A stretch of 39,620 nt of DNA, taken from contig CASSLW010000005.1 in assembly GCA_949443285.1 (NCBI GenBank), positions 83,588-123,207 of the forward strand, in the 5' to 3' direction. Shown in pieces: positions 8,575 through 17,000 of the stretch. Both the position numbers and the translations under genes were made by a program. The notes under the pieces were generated by a model. It was given only the letters and a program-made list of their open reading frames with translations. It did no database searches and was not told where the DNA came from. The DNA comes from an uncultured Clostridia bacterium. Its GTDB lineage: Bacteria; Bacillota; Clostridia; TANB77; CAG-508. Numbering within the stretch: the stretch's first letter is position 1; every line of letters begins with the position of its first letter.

Positions 8575-9441
8575 TTAAGCTTCTCTTCTCCAATAAAATA
8601 GATATTGTTGTGCTAGTCCTGCCAAGTCTCCAAATTTTTCTTGCGCTATTTTTTCTATTTGCTTTTTACTTACTTTTGTTTCGTCTTCTTGCTTTATGTA
8701 TAGGTCGTTCATTACTCTTCTAACCCATACGTCTATTGGAAATACTTCAAATCTTTTTAGGTCTGAAAATAGTAATATGCAGTCTGCTACTTTTGGCCCT
8801 ACTCCTGATAGTTTTAGTAGTTCGTCTCTTACTTCTGTTGTATTTGGATTTTGTTTCATTTTTTCTAAGTCTACTTGTTTTTCTAATATCATTTTTGTTG
8901 TTTCGTATAGTCTGATGTCTCTAAATCCTAGCCCTATCTTTCTGTATTCTTCTACACTTACGTTTTTTAGTTGTTCTGGTGTTGGAAATGTGTAGTATTT
9001 TTTTCTGTTGAATTCTATTTCGTTTCCATATTTTTCTGATAATCTTTCTATTATTCCTTTTATTCTTGGTATGTTGTTGTTTGCTGATATGATGAATGAT
9101 ATTATTGTTTCCCATAGATCTTGGTTTAGTATTCTTATTCCTTGCCCATATTCTATGCTTGTTTTCATGTTTTCGTCTATTTTTGATAACTGTTCTTTGA
9201 TTTCTTCATAGTTTCTGTTTAGGTCAAAGTAGTTTTCTATTGTTTCTTTTATGTCTTTTTCACATATTCCTTCAAATGTGATTTCGTTGTTTTGTTTTTT
9301 TACGTTTATTACGTTGTTTCCAAATATTCCTGTGTAACTTCCGTCTTCTTGTTGATTCCACCTGAAGCATTGACCACAGTCGAATATGTCTTTTAGCTCA
9401 AATGAGTTTATATTTTTTATTGTGTATTTTTGTTTTTTCAT
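8575..9441 (-). CDS. ogg: 8-oxoguanine DNA glycosylase/AP lyase, OGG1 type
   Basis: 288 residues. It excises 8-oxoguanine opposite C in base-excision repair. The N-terminal OGG domain begins with FELKDIFDCGQCFRWNQ, which matches the family signature. The HhH-GPD domain has LSGVGPKVADCILLF with the catalytic Lys in GPKVADC and the activating Asp in FPIDVWVRR. The start is the ATG at 9441, with GAGGAG 7 bases upstream; a longer frame to 9543 overlaps yitT and lacks a ribosome site. C-terminal QYLFYWRREA is also typical. No iron-sulfur cluster is present, in contrast to MutY/Nth. Confidence 0.92.
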   Translation of the reverse strand: MKKQKYTIKNINSFELKDIFDCGQCFRWNQQEDGSYTGIFGNNVINVKKQNNEITFEGICEKDIKETIENYFDLNRNYEEIKEQLSKIDENMKTSIEYGQGIRILNQDLWETIISFIISANNNIPRIKGIIERLSEKYGNEIEFNRKKYYTFPTPEQLKNVSVEEYRKIGLGFRDIRLYETTKMILEKQVDLEKMKQNPNTTEVRDELLKLSGVGPKVADCILLFSDLKRFEVFPIDVWVRRVMNDLYIKQEDETKVSKKQIEKIAQEKFGDLAGLAQQYLFYWRREA

Positions 9442-9508
9442 TGTTTTTCTCCTCTTTTTTATTTTACAATATATGTGTGGTTTTTTCAAGGAATATATGT
9501 GTGATTTT

Positions 9509-10375
9509 CTAATCCGTAATTTTTTTAAATCCCAATCCCACAACCTCTCTTGAATTTGTTACAATCATAAAACAACGTGGGTCTATTTTCCTTGCAGCAA
9601 GCTTAATTCTAGAAACATCACGTCTAGAAGCAGCGCACATAAGCACAAGTTTTTCTTGATTTGTATACATTCCTTTACCATACAATCCTGTTGCCCCACG
9701 ATGAATTTTCTCTTCTATTTCCTTCGCTATTATTTCATTTTTATCTGAAATAATAATAATTAGCTTTGTAAAATAAATCCCCTCAAAAGCAATATCAATC
9801 AATTTTCCCATTAAATATATTGCAATTGCGGAATATAGCCCTATTTCAATCTCTTGAAAAACAAACATATTTATTGTAACAATAATCACATCAATAATAA
9901 TTATTATATTACTTGTTCTAATAGTTGGTTTGTACGACCTTGCTATAAAACTTACCAAGTCGCTTCCGCCTGTTGACGTCCTGCATTTTAGCAATAAAGC
10001 CGTCCCAAGTCCAATTATTATTCCGCCATATACACATGCCAAAAACCTGTCTTTTGTGAGCGGTTCAAACTTATCTAAAATATCTATAAATAATGATAAT
10101 GATACTGTTCCAACAATTGATTTTGCAAAAAAGATTTTTCCGACTTTAAATATTGCAATTATGAATAATGGTATATTTACTAATAATATCATTGTTCCCA
10201 TTGGTATTTTAAATAAATAATAGGTAATTGTTGCAATACCTGAAACTCCGCCTGTTGATAGTTGGTTAGGTAGCAAAAATAGAGATACACCCATTGCCAT
10301 TATAAATGCTCCTAATATTGTACCTCCTATTTCTATTAATATCTCTCTTATATTGATTTTCTCTTCTAAATACAT
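9509..10375 (-). CDS. YitT family membrane protein (DUF161 + DUF2179)
   Basis: 288 residues. Five or so membrane helices lie in residues ~15-185, with paired Gly-rich motifs LLPNQLSTGGVSGIA and LLKCRTSTGGSDLVS typical of the two DUF161 halves. A soluble DUF2179 domain follows (~195-288, with GATGLYGKGMYTNQEKLVLMC-like residues shown here in short: RGATGLYGKGMY). Members are predicted transporters with unconfirmed substrates. It is the last gene after rnc and the radical SAM gene. Its ribosome site AAAGGTGAT and part of the AUG are in the 3' arm of a strong hairpin (10374-10420), so translation may be regulated. Confidence 0.85.
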   Translation of the reverse strand: MYLEEKINIREILIEIGGTILGAFIMAMGVSLFLLPNQLSTGGVSGIATITYYLFKIPMGTMILLVNIPLFIIAIFKVGKIFFAKSIVGTVSLSLFIDILDKFEPLTKDRFLACVYGGIIIGLGTALLLKCRTSTGGSDLVSFIARSYKPTIRTSNIIIIIDVIIVTINMFVFQEIEIGLYSAIAIYLMGKLIDIAFEGIYFTKLIIIISDKNEIIAKEIEEKIHRGATGLYGKGMYTNQEKLVLMCAASRRDVSRIKLAARKIDPRCFMIVTNSREVVGLGFKKITD

Positions 10376-10420
10376 AAAATCACCTTTATTACAATTATTT
10401 GTAAATTTAGGTGATTTTAT
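10374..10420 (-). promoter_or_regulatory. Hairpin sequestering the yitT ribosome site and start codon
   Basis: On the minus strand ATAAAATCACCT (10409-10420) pairs perfectly with AGGTGATTTTAT (10374-10385). The second arm is the Shine-Dalgarno AGGTGA plus the AU of the AUG. The 23-base loop has its own inner TTACAA/TTGTAA pairing. It begins 7 bases past the stop of the radical SAM gene. It may be a translational switch or simply an intercistronic hairpin/terminator; the T run is short. Confidence 0.6.
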
Positions 10421-10426
10421 TCGTTT

Positions 10427-11470
10427 TTAATTGTCATATGTTCTTGTTATTTCTACTTTTGATTTGCCTTGTTTCATGGTCTCATCTTGTTTTAATATCA
10501 AATCCACATCATATGTATCTTTTAGTTTCTGTACATTTTCTTTTTTATGGCCAATTACGTTATTTGCGTCTATTGGTGATACTGTAACTTCTACTTCTTT
10601 TACTTTCATATTTAGTTTTTTGATTTTTCCTACTATTGCATCATACCACATTCCTGATTCTACTAGCTGTCTAAATGCTGGATGATATGGCCCTGCTACT
10701 ACTTCGCTTTCTTTCCTTCCTGGTTCTGATATTTCATCAGTATTTTGAAGGCCTATTCTTATTATATCTATTTTTTTATCTGCAAATAGCCTTACTATTT
10801 CTTTGCAAATTTCTACTGCTTGTACCACTGATAGTGGTTGATATGTTCCTTTTTCATACTCTTTTTCTAGTTTTGTATTTTTCACTACCAGTACTGGATA
10901 TATTCTTACCATTTTAGGTTTTAGTTTTATTAACGCTTTTGCTGTATTAATTTCGTCAATTCTAGTGCTTTCTGGTAAACCGACCATCATTTGATGTCCT
11001 AATTTAAAACCATTCCACCTTATCATTTTTGATGCTTTTTTTACATCTTCAAAAGTATGGCCTCTGTTTGACCTCTTTAGGATGTAGTCGTTTGCTGATT
11101 GTACCCCTAGTTCTATTGTTTTTACTTTGTATTTTTTTAGTCTTTTTAGTGTTTCTTTATCTATGCAGTCTGGTCTTGTTGATATTCTTATGCTTTCAAC
11201 TTTTCCTTGTTTTATATATTCATATGCTACTTGTAATAGTTCTTCTTGTTTTTCTTTTTCTATTGCTGTGAAGCTTCCTCCGAAAAATGCTATTTCTATT
11301 TGTGCGTCTTCTGCTTTTATACTTTTTAGGTAATCTTCTATTATTTTTTTTGCCTTATCTTTTGTCATTTGTTCCTTTTGTCCGCTTATTGATTTTTGAT
11401 TACAAAATATGCAATCATTTGGACATCCTAAATGTGGTACAAATATTGGTATTATGTATTGCTTTTTCAT
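10427..11470 (-). CDS. Elp3-like radical SAM protein
   Basis: 347 residues. The motif GCPNDCIFCNQ gives the CxxxCxxC cluster (Cys16, Cys20, Cys23). EIAFFGGSFTA, ISTRPDCID, TIELGVQSANDYILK and GHQMMVGLPEST are the usual SAM-contact and barrel strands of the Elp3/YhcC group. The C-terminal half contains SEPGRKESEVVAGPYHPAFRQLVES in the position where Elp3-like proteins bind substrate (quoted here in pieces: GRKESEVVAGPYHP). No acetyltransferase domain is present, so it is not a full tRNA-modifying Elp3. It follows rnc by 16 bases, an association common in Clostridia. The substrate is unknown. Confidence 0.85.
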   Translation of the reverse strand: MKKQYIIPIFVPHLGCPNDCIFCNQKSISGQKEQMTKDKAKKIIEDYLKSIKAEDAQIEIAFFGGSFTAIEKEKQEELLQVAYEYIKQGKVESIRISTRPDCIDKETLKRLKKYKVKTIELGVQSANDYILKRSNRGHTFEDVKKASKMIRWNGFKLGHQMMVGLPESTRIDEINTAKALIKLKPKMVRIYPVLVVKNTKLEKEYEKGTYQPLSVVQAVEICKEIVRLFADKKIDIIRIGLQNTDEISEPGRKESEVVAGPYHPAFRQLVESGMWYDAIVGKIKKLNMKVKEVEVTVSPIDANNVIGHKKENVQKLKDTYDVDLILKQDETMKQGKSKVEITRTYDN

Positions 11471-11486
11471 AGATTTTACCTCTTTT

Positions 11487-12161
11487 CTATTTTAAATTTT
11501 CTAAAGCTTTTTTTGCAGCTTCCATATGTGCTTCTTTTTTGCTTTTTCCTTCTCCTTTTGCTAACACTTTTCCATTGCATTTCACTTCTGCTTCAAACGT
11601 CTTGTTATGGTCTGGCCCTTTTTCTTGTAGTATTTCATATTCTATTTTCACTTCTCCATGAGCTTGAAGTTTTTCTTGTAAAACCGTTTTGTAATCTTTG
11701 TCTCCTACATGTTTTGTTGCTTCTTTTATTTCATCTTTTAGGTTATCTATAATAAATCTATCTGCTGGTAGTATTCCTCCATCCATAAATATTGCTGCAA
11801 TTACGGCTTCTACACTATCTGCTAATATCGCTGGCCTTTGCTCCCCGCCGTTTCTTTGTTCTGATTTTCCCAAGTATAAGAAATCACTAAAATTATGCAA
11901 TTTTGCTATTTTGTAAAGACTTTTTTCACATACTACTGTTGCTCTAACTTTAGTCATTTCTCCTTCTTTTAGCTCAGGATATTTTTGGTATAAATATTGG
12001 CTAGATAAAAATTCTAAAACGCTGTCTCCTAAAAATTCTAATTTTTCGTTACTCTCTACATTGTGCTCATATGCATATGATGTATGCGTCAACGCTTTTC
12101 TTAATAGTTCTTTATTTTTAAATGTATATCCTATGCTTTTTTCTAAATCACTTAGTTCCAC
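11487..12161 (-). CDS. rnc: Ribonuclease III
   Basis: 224 residues. RNase III cuts double-stranded RNA in rRNA maturation and mRNA decay. The signature NEKLEFLGDSVLEF (38-51) holds metal-binding Glu and Asp. A second acidic site lies in ADSVEAVIAAIFMD. The C-terminal dsRNA-binding domain (~155-224) ends with KGEGKSKKEAHMEAAKKAL. The start is GTG (12159-12161) with AAGGTG 5 bases upstream. It is the first gene of the rnc-radical SAM-yitT run, with its own promoter. Confidence 0.95.
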   Translation of the reverse strand: MELSDLEKSIGYTFKNKELLRKALTHTSYAYEHNVESNEKLEFLGDSVLEFLSSQYLYQKYPELKEGEMTKVRATVVCEKSLYKIAKLHNFSDFLYLGKSEQRNGGEQRPAILADSVEAVIAAIFMDGGILPADRFIIDNLKDEIKEATKHVGDKDYKTVLQEKLQAHGEVKIEYEILQEKGPDHNKTFEAEVKCNGKVLAKGEGKSKKEAHMEAAKKALENLK

Positions 12162-12187
12162 TTTTTCACCTTCTTTCTGTCTTCTAT

Positions 12188-12215
12188 ATTATATACTATT
12201 TTGTAGATTTTGCAA
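12188..12215 (-). promoter_or_regulatory. Promoter of the rnc operon
   Basis: Minus strand: TTGCAA (12210-12215), 16-base spacer, TATAAT (12188-12193). Confidence 0.65.
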
Positions 12216-12253
12216 GTAATTTTTTCCTTATTAATTTTTTTTGTGTTTTTTTG

Positions 12254-12282
12254 TAGACAGACTAATTTTCTTATTATATAAT
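12254..12282 (+). promoter_or_regulatory. Promoter of the glucosaminidase operon
   Basis: Plus strand: TAGACA (12254-12259), 17-base spacer, TATAAT (12277-12282), divergent from the rnc promoter. Confidence 0.65.
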
Positions 12283-12322
12283 ATTGATGTATTATTTTAT
12301 TTTAGAAAGTGAGTAAAATTTT

Positions 12323-13726
12323 ATGTTAGATGATAAATATAAAAATAGAAATTTATCTGAAGTTTTTAAAGAATTAGAGGCAATTAGAAATGACTCTATT
12401 GCAGAGCAAACAAAATCAAAACGTTCTAACCATAAAGTTAGCAATTTGGGTCAAGCTAATTCTGGACAAGCTATTTCTTGGCAATCTAGCAATTGGGGAG
12501 CTGATATCAATTCTGAAACTACTATATATGGTAAATCAAACGATTTAAAATTATCTCATATTATAGTTGGTTGTAGCATTTTAGTTGTAGCTTTAGCTGT
12601 ATTTTTCCCAAAGAGTGCTTCTTTTAATGCTAGTTATGCTAACTCAGATAATGTGGCAAGTATGTCAGAATTTGAATTAAATAGACATAGAATAAATATT
12701 CAAAACATCATTTCTGAAAATTCAAATATGAACAGGGTTAAAGAACAGGTTGTTGAAGAACGTGATGTTGAATTTGAAACTACATATAATAATAATCCAA
12801 CTTTACCAAAAAGCGAAGAAATTGTTACACAAGAGGGTGTGCTTGGAAAAGATAGAGTTGAAGCTGTAAAAACTTATGAAAATGGTGAGTTTGTAGAAGA
12901 AATTTTATTAAATAGAACTATGATAACTGAGCCAACTCCAAAGGTTATTGAGCTTGGTACTTCTGAGTTTTTGGCAAAACATAAAGTTCATCTAAAAGAT
13001 ACTATGTACTTTACAAAAGCTACTTCTATTAAACAAGAAGCAGATGCGTCTTCAGCTGTTGTTGCAGATGTTAAACAAAGTTTAGATGTTAAATTGTTAG
13101 AGCTTCCAAGTGAAGAATGGGCTAAGGTTTCTTTTGATAGTATAGAAGGTTATGTTCCTACTGCAAACTTAACATCAGCTACATCAACACCAAATATTGT
13201 TGAGAAAAATAGAATTCAGAGAATTTTGCTTAAAGTTAATATAGATATGGAACTTAATAAACCTAGTGGCTTGACTTTAAATGATTACAAGAAGATACTT
13301 ACTGGTTTATCAAATGACACTAATAAGATATTTGAAAATAATTATCAAGTTTTCTATAATATTGAGAAAAAATATAATATAAATGGAATCTTTTTAGCAT
13401 CTATGGCAATTCACGAAAGTGGTTGGGGTACTTCTCAAATAGCTAAAGATAAAAATAATTTATTTGGCTATGGTTCTTATGATAATACTCCTTATGAATC
13501 TTCTTTCGAATTTGCTGATTATTCTGAGGGAATTGAGACTGTTGCTAAGTCTTTAGTTAAATACTATTTAAATCCTGCTGGAACTAAAATTTATGATGGT
13601 GAGACAGCAAGTGCTTGGTATTTCAATGGTCCTACTTTGTCTGGTGTTAATGAGAGATATGCTTCAGATAAGGAATGGCATAAAAAAGTTTACAGTTATA
13701 TGGAAACTTTATATAACAGACTTTAA
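12323..13726 (+). CDS. Membrane-anchored G5/SH3/glucosaminidase cell-wall hydrolase
   Basis: 467 residues. A cytoplasmic tail (1-77) precedes one membrane helix (~79-95), so the rest is outside. Residues ~142-213 fit a G5 domain (VVEERDVEFET, TQEGVLGKDRVEAVKTYENG, EILLNRTMI). Residues ~225-285 fit a bacterial SH3 domain (TKATSIKQEADASSAVV, WAKVSFDSIEGYVPT). Residues ~315-467 are a GH73-type N-acetylglucosaminidase with MAIHESGWGTSQIA (Glu365 the likely acid) and NNLFGYG. The product would cleave peptidoglycan glycan strands at the cell surface. A single unknown anchored protein follows 27 bases downstream. The ribosome site is weak (GAAAGTGAG). Confidence 0.88.
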   Translation: MLDDKYKNRNLSEVFKELEAIRNDSIAEQTKSKRSNHKVSNLGQANSGQAISWQSSNWGADINSETTIYGKSNDLKLSHIIVGCSILVVALAVFFPKSASFNASYANSDNVASMSEFELNRHRINIQNIISENSNMNRVKEQVVEERDVEFETTYNNNPTLPKSEEIVTQEGVLGKDRVEAVKTYENGEFVEEILLNRTMITEPTPKVIELGTSEFLAKHKVHLKDTMYFTKATSIKQEADASSAVVADVKQSLDVKLLELPSEEWAKVSFDSIEGYVPTANLTSATSTPNIVEKNRIQRILLKVNIDMELNKPSGLTLNDYKKILTGLSNDTNKIFENNYQVFYNIEKKYNINGIFLASMAIHESGWGTSQIAKDKNNLFGYGSYDNTPYESSFEFADYSEGIETVAKSLVKYYLNPAGTKIYDGETASAWYFNGPTLSGVNERYASDKEWHKKVYSYMETLYNRL

Positions 13727-13753
13727 TTTAAACTTTTTTGATGGGAGTAACAA

Positions 13754-14590
13754 ATGAGTAAAATAAATTTTAAAATAAAAAATGTAAAATTAGCTTTTGT
13801 GCTATTAATAGTGGCTGCATTTATTGTTCTTATACTTTACAATGTATTTGTGTTTTCAGGACTTAATAAAAAGAATGCTTTTACTAATCAAATGTTAGAA
13901 ATTGCTAGTGAAAATGAAAACCCTATTTTTAACGTTCAGAAAATTTCTACTTATAGTAGTGCAAATGCTTTTAATGAAGAAGATAATCGTTCTTTACAAA
14001 ATATGAGTATTTCTCAGTTTTCTGATATTGCTATATATCTTGATAATAGTTTATCTTCTTCTGATATGACTACTGAAAATACTATTAGCAAGCTTTATAT
14101 TGATAATATTAATATTTCGACAGGTTCTGATAAAGGTACTAAGATTTTGAATTATAAGAATTCTTTAGATTTTGGTAAGTATAAAGATTTGACTACTACT
14201 GATAGAATTGATTTTAAAGTTGTTAGATCTAATGAAGAAAATGAGAATAATAATTATGATGAACCTACTTTTTATACGGATTGTTCTAATCCTATCACTT
14301 TGGGATTTTTGAATAAGAATATTGTGACTGATTATTCTGTTTCTTCTGATGCTAATTCTGTTTCTTTTAATGGTAAAGTCCTTCAGGAGGCTGGTGTTAG
14401 CTTGGATGATATTAATTATACTTTGAGCTTTACTATTCATATTGTGAATAATGTTGGCCAGAAGTTTGCTTATAATATGAAGCTTAATGTTAATCTTGAT
14501 GATGAGAATGGTGGTATTTTTAATGGTTATACTAATACTACTAATACTACTTCTGGTGATGAGTTTAAGTTTTTTAGAGAGTTAAATTAA
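13754..14590 (+). CDS. Unknown single-pass membrane-anchored extracellular protein
   Basis: 278 residues. A short basic N-terminus precedes one membrane helix (~13-36), and the rest is Ser/Asn/Asp-rich and probably extracellular with beta structure. I recognise no domain. A GGGAG ribosome site lies 6 bases before the ATG. It is 27 bases downstream of the glucosaminidase gene, and the pair end at a terminator, so the two are probably co-transcribed and this protein may be a partner in wall remodelling; that is inference from position only. Confidence 0.75.
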   Translation: MSKINFKIKNVKLAFVLLIVAAFIVLILYNVFVFSGLNKKNAFTNQMLEIASENENPIFNVQKISTYSSANAFNEEDNRSLQNMSISQFSDIAIYLDNSLSSSDMTTENTISKLYIDNINISTGSDKGTKILNYKNSLDFGKYKDLTTTDRIDFKVVRSNEENENNNYDEPTFYTDCSNPITLGFLNKNIVTDYSVSSDANSVSFNGKVLQEAGVSLDDINYTLSFTIHIVNNVGQKFAYNMKLNVNLDDENGGIFNGYTNTTNTTSGDEFKFFRELN

Positions 14591-14612
14591 TTTTTACATA
14601 TAAAGATAGATT

Positions 14613-14641
14613 AAAAAACGTTGAAATTTTCAACGTTTTTT
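14613..14641. terminator. Bidirectional terminator between convergent genes
   Basis: AAAAAACGTTGAAA (14613-14626) and its complement (14628-14641) around a central T. A and T tracts on both sides make it work both ways, for the gene ending at 14590 (plus) and for the gene ending at 14630 (minus). It overlaps the last codons of the latter. Confidence 0.85.
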
Positions 14642-15781
14642 ATTTTTTAAATCAATCTTATATATTTGTACTATTTCGTTATTTATAGTTATTTCATCTT
14701 CAAGTATTCCACCATTTTTTATTATGCTTTTGACTGAGCCTATATTAGTTTTATAGGTGTCCATAAATACATTTTCAATTCCTTGTTCTTTGCATTTTTG
14801 TAGTGCTAGTCTGATTTGTTCTGTTGCGTATCCTTTTCTTCTTTCTGAAGGTCTTACACTATCCCCTATGTGTCCACTATGTAGTAAAGTTTTTTTGTTT
14901 ATTTTATTTATTTCTATGTTTCCTACAATTTTTTTGTCTGCTTTTCTTATTGTTAGATATTGTATGGCTGGGTATTCATCTTTTTCTCCGTTGCTTATGT
15001 ATTCTTGTATGTATTCTGCTATTTGTGTTTTGTGCTCCTTTGTTGGAAGTACTAGTTCGAGTTCGTCTACTTTTTTTAAATTGTTTAATATACTAATTAA
15101 TATTTCTTGTAGTTCTATAGCTTTTGTTTTATCTAATTTTTCTAATAATATTTCATTATTTGAAATAATTCTAATGCCTATACAAGGAATATTGAACTTA
15201 TTACATACTGAATATGTTCCTATACTTTCCATATCTTCACAGTAGTTTTTAAATATATTATTTATCCAATCTATTCTATCTATTTCTCTATTGAATACAT
15301 CTCCACTTCCCAATATTCCCCTATATATTTTATTTGAACAATTTAGTTTTAAGCTTTCTTCAATAATATTAACCAATTTTAAATCTGAATTTTGTATATC
15401 TTTGGCACGTTTATTTGGCTCCCATTCAAATGGATTCGAACCTTTTCCTCTATCTTTGCTTGGCATTTTATATGAGTTAATATTACAACACTTTTCTCCT
15501 ACAATAATATCTCCTATATGTAAATCAGTTCTATGTGCTCCTGCAATACCTTGATTTATAACTATATTTGGATGAAAATTTATAACTCCAATAGTAGTCG
15601 CCATAGTTGAATTTATTGTTCCTACTAATGTTTTTGATATTACTACTTCTATGTTATTAATACTTCCTTCATAAAATTCATATCCTGCTATTGTTATATC
15701 TTTTCTATTTTTTAGTTTACTTAATAGACATTCTATTTCAATATCCATTGCTCCTTGTATTAAAACTACTTTATCTTTCAA
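14630..15781 (-). CDS. Nucleosidase (MTA/SAH nucleosidase-like) fused to a GNAT acetyltransferase
   Basis: 383 residues. Residues 1-235 are a nucleoside phosphorylase/MTAN-like domain: QGAMDIEIECLL, VINQGIAGAH and the ribose-binding EDMES (182-186). In MTAN the catalytic Asp follows Ser in 'R-x-I-S-D'; here the segment is IRIISNNEIL, so Asn208 stands in that place. Residues ~243-383 are a GNAT domain with RPSERRKGYATEQI, the acetyl-CoA loop, then NVFMDTYKTNIGSVKSIIKNGG; its N-terminal part is shorter than usual. The start is TTG (15779-15781): the conserved nucleosidase start lies upstream of the first ATG, and GAGGA sits about 9 bases before the TTG. Reaction and substrate are uncertain. Confidence 0.8.
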   Translation of the reverse strand: MKDKVVLIQGAMDIEIECLLSKLKNRKDITIAGYEFYEGSINNIEVVISKTLVGTINSTMATTIGVINFHPNIVINQGIAGAHRTDLHIGDIIVGEKCCNINSYKMPSKDRGKGSNPFEWEPNKRAKDIQNSDLKLVNIIEESLKLNCSNKIYRGILGSGDVFNREIDRIDWINNIFKNYCEDMESIGTYSVCNKFNIPCIGIRIISNNEILLEKLDKTKAIELQEILISILNNLKKVDELELVLPTKEHKTQIAEYIQEYISNGEKDEYPAIQYLTIRKADKKIVGNIEINKINKKTLLHSGHIGDSVRPSERRKGYATEQIRLALQKCKEQGIENVFMDTYKTNIGSVKSIIKNGGILEDEITINNEIVQIYKIDLKNKKR

Positions 15782-15821
15782 TTTTATTATCCTCGCCTTA
15801 TAAAAAATTTTTTATTAAAAT

Positions 15822-15849
15822 ATTATAACATATTATCTATGTAACTCAA
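15822..15849 (-). promoter_or_regulatory. Promoter of the nucleosidase-GNAT gene
   Basis: Minus strand: TTGAGT (15844-15849), 16-base spacer, TATAAT (15822-15827), ending about 40 bases before the TTG start. Confidence 0.55.
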
Positions 15850-16189
15850 TATAAAATTCGAAAAAATATTGAAACCCCTGTTGTTGTGTCAATAATGTGA
15901 AACAAAATATACATAATATAATGTTTTACAAAATCACATTTGACAAAAATAAAAAAACTGTGTGTAATAAAAATAGGAAAAAACGAGAAGCATTGATATT
16001 TCAATGTTCTCTCGTTTTTCTATGGAAGCTATTACCTATAAGACTAACCTCTGTATATAACTTATATCAAGTAATTAAAAATTTCAAAATATTATTTTGT
16101 CACAGTTTTGTCACATCTAAATCAATTTATTTTATATAACTTTTTTAATTATTAATCAAAGCAAAAAAGAATATTTGTTTGCAAAAGTA
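15850..16189. other. Non-coding stretch with an orphan hairpin
   Basis: Very AT-rich. I see no credible gene; the one open frame lacks a ribosome site and passes through the hairpin at 15977-16020. The only structures are that hairpin and, at its end, the promoter of the next cassette. Confidence 0.6.
15977..16020. terminator. Terminator-like hairpin at the left edge of the rhuM cassette
   Basis: Arms 15977-15996 and 16001-16020 with a TATT loop, GAAAAAACGAGAAGCATTGA pairing with one bulge. It closely resembles the hairpin at 17999-18042 (same loop and stem words). No gene ends at it, so it may be a boundary repeat rather than a working terminator. Confidence 0.6.
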
Positions 16190-16218
16190 TTGAAAAGCAT
16201 TAGCTTATATGATAAAAT
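16190..16218 (+). promoter_or_regulatory. Promoter of the unknown gene-rhuM cassette
   Basis: Plus strand: TTGAAA (16190-16195), 17-base spacer, TAAAAT (16213-16218). Confidence 0.65.
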
Positions 16219-16257
16219 AGTTACTATAAAATAGTAATAATTGAAATGAGGCATAAA

Positions 16258-16719
16258 ATGGCAAGAAAACATATATTTGAAATTTTAGAAAATAAATGGA
16301 ATATTATAGATGAAATTAAAAGAATTTATAAATTACTAAATACACCGTGTATTAATGAATCACAATTTATAGACAAGTCTGTTTTTGATTTCGTTGATGA
16401 GAATTGTTTTTTATATTGGAAAAACCGACATAGTTATTTAAATATCCGTGATATGGCAATTACTTTAGGTATTGAATTAAATAAAAAAAACATACCCAAT
16501 ACTTTAAAAATTGACGGAATATTAACTTATTTAGAATTTGCCAGTAATATTATAATGCTTTGTGATAAAGAAGTAAAAGTTATTTTGTTTGAAAAGAATC
16601 CTTCTGCAATAGCTGTTGCTGAAGTTGTTGATGAAGATACAGCTTGTAAAGTAATTGAGTATAATCATTATTTATTAAAAGGAGATATTGATAAGAAAAA
16701 AAAATTTTGCTACAATTAG
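16258..16719 (+). CDS. Unknown protein, N-terminal fragment (frameshift at A9)
   Basis: ATG 16258 follows a GAGG ribosome site; an earlier ATG at 16246 has none. The frame runs MARKHIFEIL to ...GDIDKKKKFCYN and stops at 16719 just after a run of nine A (16696-16704). One step back at the A run continues into the next frame (ILLQLANKYEGIK), which restores a protein of about 242 residues that reaches 16985. I do not recognise the family: it is helical and soluble, with conserved-looking VIEYNHYLLKGDI and WYDETYQMLLLAFLLNE. It lies directly upstream of rhuM and is probably co-transcribed with it. The run may be a sequencing slip, decay or a programmed slippage site. Confidence 0.65.
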   Translation: MARKHIFEILENKWNIIDEIKRIYKLLNTPCINESQFIDKSVFDFVDENCFLYWKNRHSYLNIRDMAITLGIELNKKNIPNTLKIDGILTYLEFASNIIMLCDKEVKVILFEKNPSAIAVAEVVDEDTACKVIEYNHYLLKGDIDKKKKFCYN

Positions 16720-16985
16720 CCAATAAATATGAGGGTATAAAAAGTAACATTAAAAACTTAAATAGTAAATTAGATGATGATATTGGATTTATGCTAAACA
16801 ATATAAATATTAGACACAATAATAAGAGCGGAAAAAACAAAAAAGAATATATAGCTAAAATGAGAAAAGATACAATGGAAAAGTGGTATGATGAAACGTA
16901 TCAAATGCTACTTTTAGCATTTCTTTTAAACGAACAACCAAGTAGAAGTAAAAAGATATGTCAGTTAAAAGAAAAAATTAGATAA
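16704..16985 (+). pseudogene. Unknown protein, C-terminal fragment of the same gene
   Basis: This frame continues the protein begun at 16258 after the A9 run. It reads ILLQLANKYEGIKSNIKNL, then a Lys-rich helix and WYDETYQMLLLAFLLNE, with stop at 16985. No ribosome site precedes a start inside it, so independent translation is unlikely. Confidence 0.6.
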
Positions 16986-17000
16986 AAAATGGAGGTTTAT

